From contig CAYZXK010000097.1 of NCBI GenBank assembly GCA_964482395.1, positions 1 to 24,303 of the forward strand: DNA of 24,303 nucleotides. Reading direction: 5' to 3'. The notes under the pieces are model-generated. The model saw nothing but the letters and a program-made list of their open reading frames with translations, was not told the origin of the DNA and searched no databases. This stretch comes from CAYZXK01 sp964482395. GTDB taxonomy: Bacteria > Planctomycetota > Phycisphaerae > UBA1845 > Fen-1342. Position numbers and translations under genes: made by a program. Of this stretch, positions 22,783 through 24,303 are shown one piece after another; positions within the stretch are counted from its first letter, which is position 1; the number at the start of each line of letters is the position of its first letter.

Positions 22783-24303
22783 CTAGTCAGCGCCGCCGGC
22801 GATCGCCGGCCCGACGATCTCCACCTCCCGCACGCAGTCGATAACCGTCCCGTCGACCCATTTGATCGCCGCAACGACCCGGTCGCCGAACTTCGGCGGC
22901 GCGGGCGGGCCGCCGCACATCGCATCCACTTCCTTCTTGATTTCCTGGATCGGACGGATGGGCAGCCTGGACCCAGACTCTTTTATCGCGGTGAGCAGGT
23001 CCTGGCGGCGCGGGTTGATGGCGATGCCGCGCTCGGTGACGATCACATCGATCAGCTCGCCGGGTCCGCAAAGGGTGGTCACGCGGTCCACGATGACCGG
23101 GATGCGGTCGCGGACCGCGGGGATGGGCAGGATCACGCACGGGCTGGCCAGGCAGTTCTGCCAGCCGCCGATCCCGTGCAGCACCCGCCCGTCAGAGTGG
23201 GTGACGACGTTGGCATTGAAATCGACATCGACTTCGGTCGCGCCCAGGACGGCGACATCGACGAAGGTGGCGAAGTGCCCCTTGCCGTGCCAGTTGTAGC
23301 TGGTGAAGGGGCTGGTCATCACGTGCCGCGGGTTATCGCGCATCGAGCGGACGCCGTCCAAGTCGAAGGTCTGGCCGTCGAGGATGTAGTCGGTGAGGCC
23401 CTCGTTGAGCATTTCGACCAGGTAGCGGGTGCTGCCGCCGCGGATGAACCGGGCCTTGACGCCGGCCTGTTTCATATACTCCCGCAGGTAGATTGCGAAA
23501 GCCAATGTGGTCCCCCCGGCCCCGGCCTGGAACGAGAAGCCATCCCGCATGATCCCGACGTCGCGGACAAACTGGGCGGCCATCTCGGCGATCATCAGTC
23601 GGTCGGGGCTCTTGGTCAGCTCGGTGGTGCCGCTGACGATCTTGCTGGGGTCCCCGATCGTGTCCAACACCACCACCTGATCGACGTTGTTCCCCTGAAT
23701 CTGCCACGGGACGCAGGGGAACGGCACCAGGTTATCGGTCACCATGATCACATGGTCGGCGTACAGCGAGTCCACCAGGCCGAACCCCAGACCCCCGCAG
23801 GCTGAAGGACCGGTCGTTCCGTTGCCATTGCCGAACGGATCGCAGGTCGGCGCGGCCAGCACCGCAATGTCGATGTGCACCTCACCATCCTGCACTGCCT
23901 GCCAGCGCCCGCCGTGAGATCGCAGCACGCCCATGCCATGCATCTTCCCGGCCGAGCAAAAATCCCCCAGCGGCCCGTTGAGGCTGCCCTCGATCCGATC
24001 GATTACGCCAGATTCCAGCAGCGGGATCAGCGGAGCATGGCAAGGGAAACACGCGGACGGAAACCAGACCAGGTCCTTGACGCCCAGCTCCGCCGCCGCC
24101 TGAAAGAGCGGAACCGCCACCTTATCGCCGTTACGGAAGTGATGGTGGGTCGAAATCCGCATGCCGTCGCGCAGGCCGGCATTTTTCAGCGCGATCTTGA
24201 GGGCTTCGACTGCGCTGGAACATGCGGCGGCGCGGTCCGGAATCTGGGAACGTCCGAACGTCAAAGCGGCCCCCGGCGCCATCCCCTGGCCGCCACCTTC
24301 CCC
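22783..24303 (-). CDS. citF: Citrate lyase alpha subunit (citrate CoA-transferase), probably 5'-partial
   Basis: CitF transfers citrate onto the acyl-carrier subunit in place of acetate before CitE cleaves it to oxaloacetate and acetyl. The 506 visible codons align by eye with E. coli CitF over nearly all of its length: GLRDGMRISTHHHFRNGD, SGVIDRIEGSLNGPLG, RSHGGRWQAVQDGEVHIDIA, PTCDPFGNGNG, LDTIGDPSKIVSGTT, FSFQAGAGGTTLA, VMTSPFTSYNWHGKG, DVDFNANVVTHSDG, IVDRVTTLCGPGELIDVIVT and GIAINPRRQDL. An ATG occurs at 24282, but the frame stays open to the right edge and CitF proteins usually carry a longer N-terminus, so the gene probably begins outside the window. citD, citE and citC are not in view, and the gene downstream on the other strand is unrelated. 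It converges on the repeat-protein gene 43 bases away. Confidence 0.93.
   Translation of the reverse strand, partial: GEGGGQGMAPGAALTFGRSQIPDRAAACSSAVEALKIALKNAGLRDGMRISTHHHFRNGDKVAVPLFQAAAELGVKDLVWFPSACFPCHAPLIPLLESGVIDRIEGSLNGPLGDFCSAGKMHGMGVLRSHGGRWQAVQDGEVHIDIAVLAAPTCDPFGNGNGTTGPSACGGLGFGLVDSLYADHVIMVTDNLVPFPCVPWQIQGNNVDQVVVLDTIGDPSKIVSGTTELTKSPDRLMIAEMAAQFVRDVGIMRDGFSFQAGAGGTTLAFAIYLREYMKQAGVKARFIRGGSTRYLVEMLNEGLTDYILDGQTFDLDGVRSMRDNPRHVMTSPFTSYNWHGKGHFATFVDVAVLGATEVDVDFNANVVTHSDGRVLHGIGGWQNCLASPCVILPIPAVRDRIPVIVDRVTTLCGPGELIDVIVTERGIAINPRRQDLLTAIKESGSRLPIRPIQEIKKEVDAMCGGPPAPPKFGDRVVAAIKWVDGTVIDCVREVEIVGPAIAGGAD

Overview
The window is a stretch of high-GC bacterial chromosome with densely packed genes and frequent GTG starts. 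The core set (infB, a DUF503 gene and rbfA in order, nadC, type-2 pyrF, a small HExxH metallopeptidase) is accompanied by a very long TPR protein, a secreted squalene-cyclase-type repeat protein and several lipoproteins. I infer a planctomycete-like bacterium (Planctomycetota, perhaps Phycisphaerae-like) from gene content alone. No marker gene settles this. There is no insertion sequence, CRISPR array, tRNA or rRNA that I can recognise.

Layout. (1) 50-4626, plus strand: a translation and ribosome-maturation operon (IF2, DUF503/YlxP, RbfA), followed by an endonuclease III-like protein that lacks the catalytic lysine and the iron-sulfur cysteines and carries a basic tail. (2) 4627-5229: a 600-base gap without a credible gene but with two good hairpins. 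(3) 5230-9981, plus: a 1,220-residue TPR protein and an arabinose-5-phosphate isomerase (KdsD/KpsF), closed by a Rho-independent terminator. (4) 10156-16433, plus: FapA (DUF342), a CheX-like phosphatase, CheR, CheB, a GT4 glycosyltransferase and NadC. The first four form a tight chemosensory module without CheA, CheW, CheY or a receptor in view. (5) 16469-21007, minus: PyrF, preceded by a strong hairpin next to its ribosome-binding site; a Bcp peroxiredoxin with a histone-H1-like N-terminus; then a packed cluster of SppA-type peptidase, PabA/TrpG amidotransferase and a small lipoprotein. (6) 21094-22739, plus: a zincin-like metallopeptidase and the squalene-cyclase-repeat protein, read divergently from sppA. 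(7) 22783 to the right edge, minus: citrate lyase alpha subunit, probably cut at its 5' end.

How it fits together. Most of the window is housekeeping. The most unusual pieces are the FapA-CheX-CheR-CheB module, whose methyltransferase and methylesterase keep their key motifs while the kinase and receptors must lie elsewhere; the fusion of a Lys/Arg/Ala-rich DNA-binding-type tail to a peroxiredoxin; and the endonuclease III-fold protein with Tyr in place of the catalytic Lys. Several non-coding elements (the hairpin before pyrF, direct repeats before fapA, hairpins before the TPR gene) may be regulatory. None of these has been tested against a database here.
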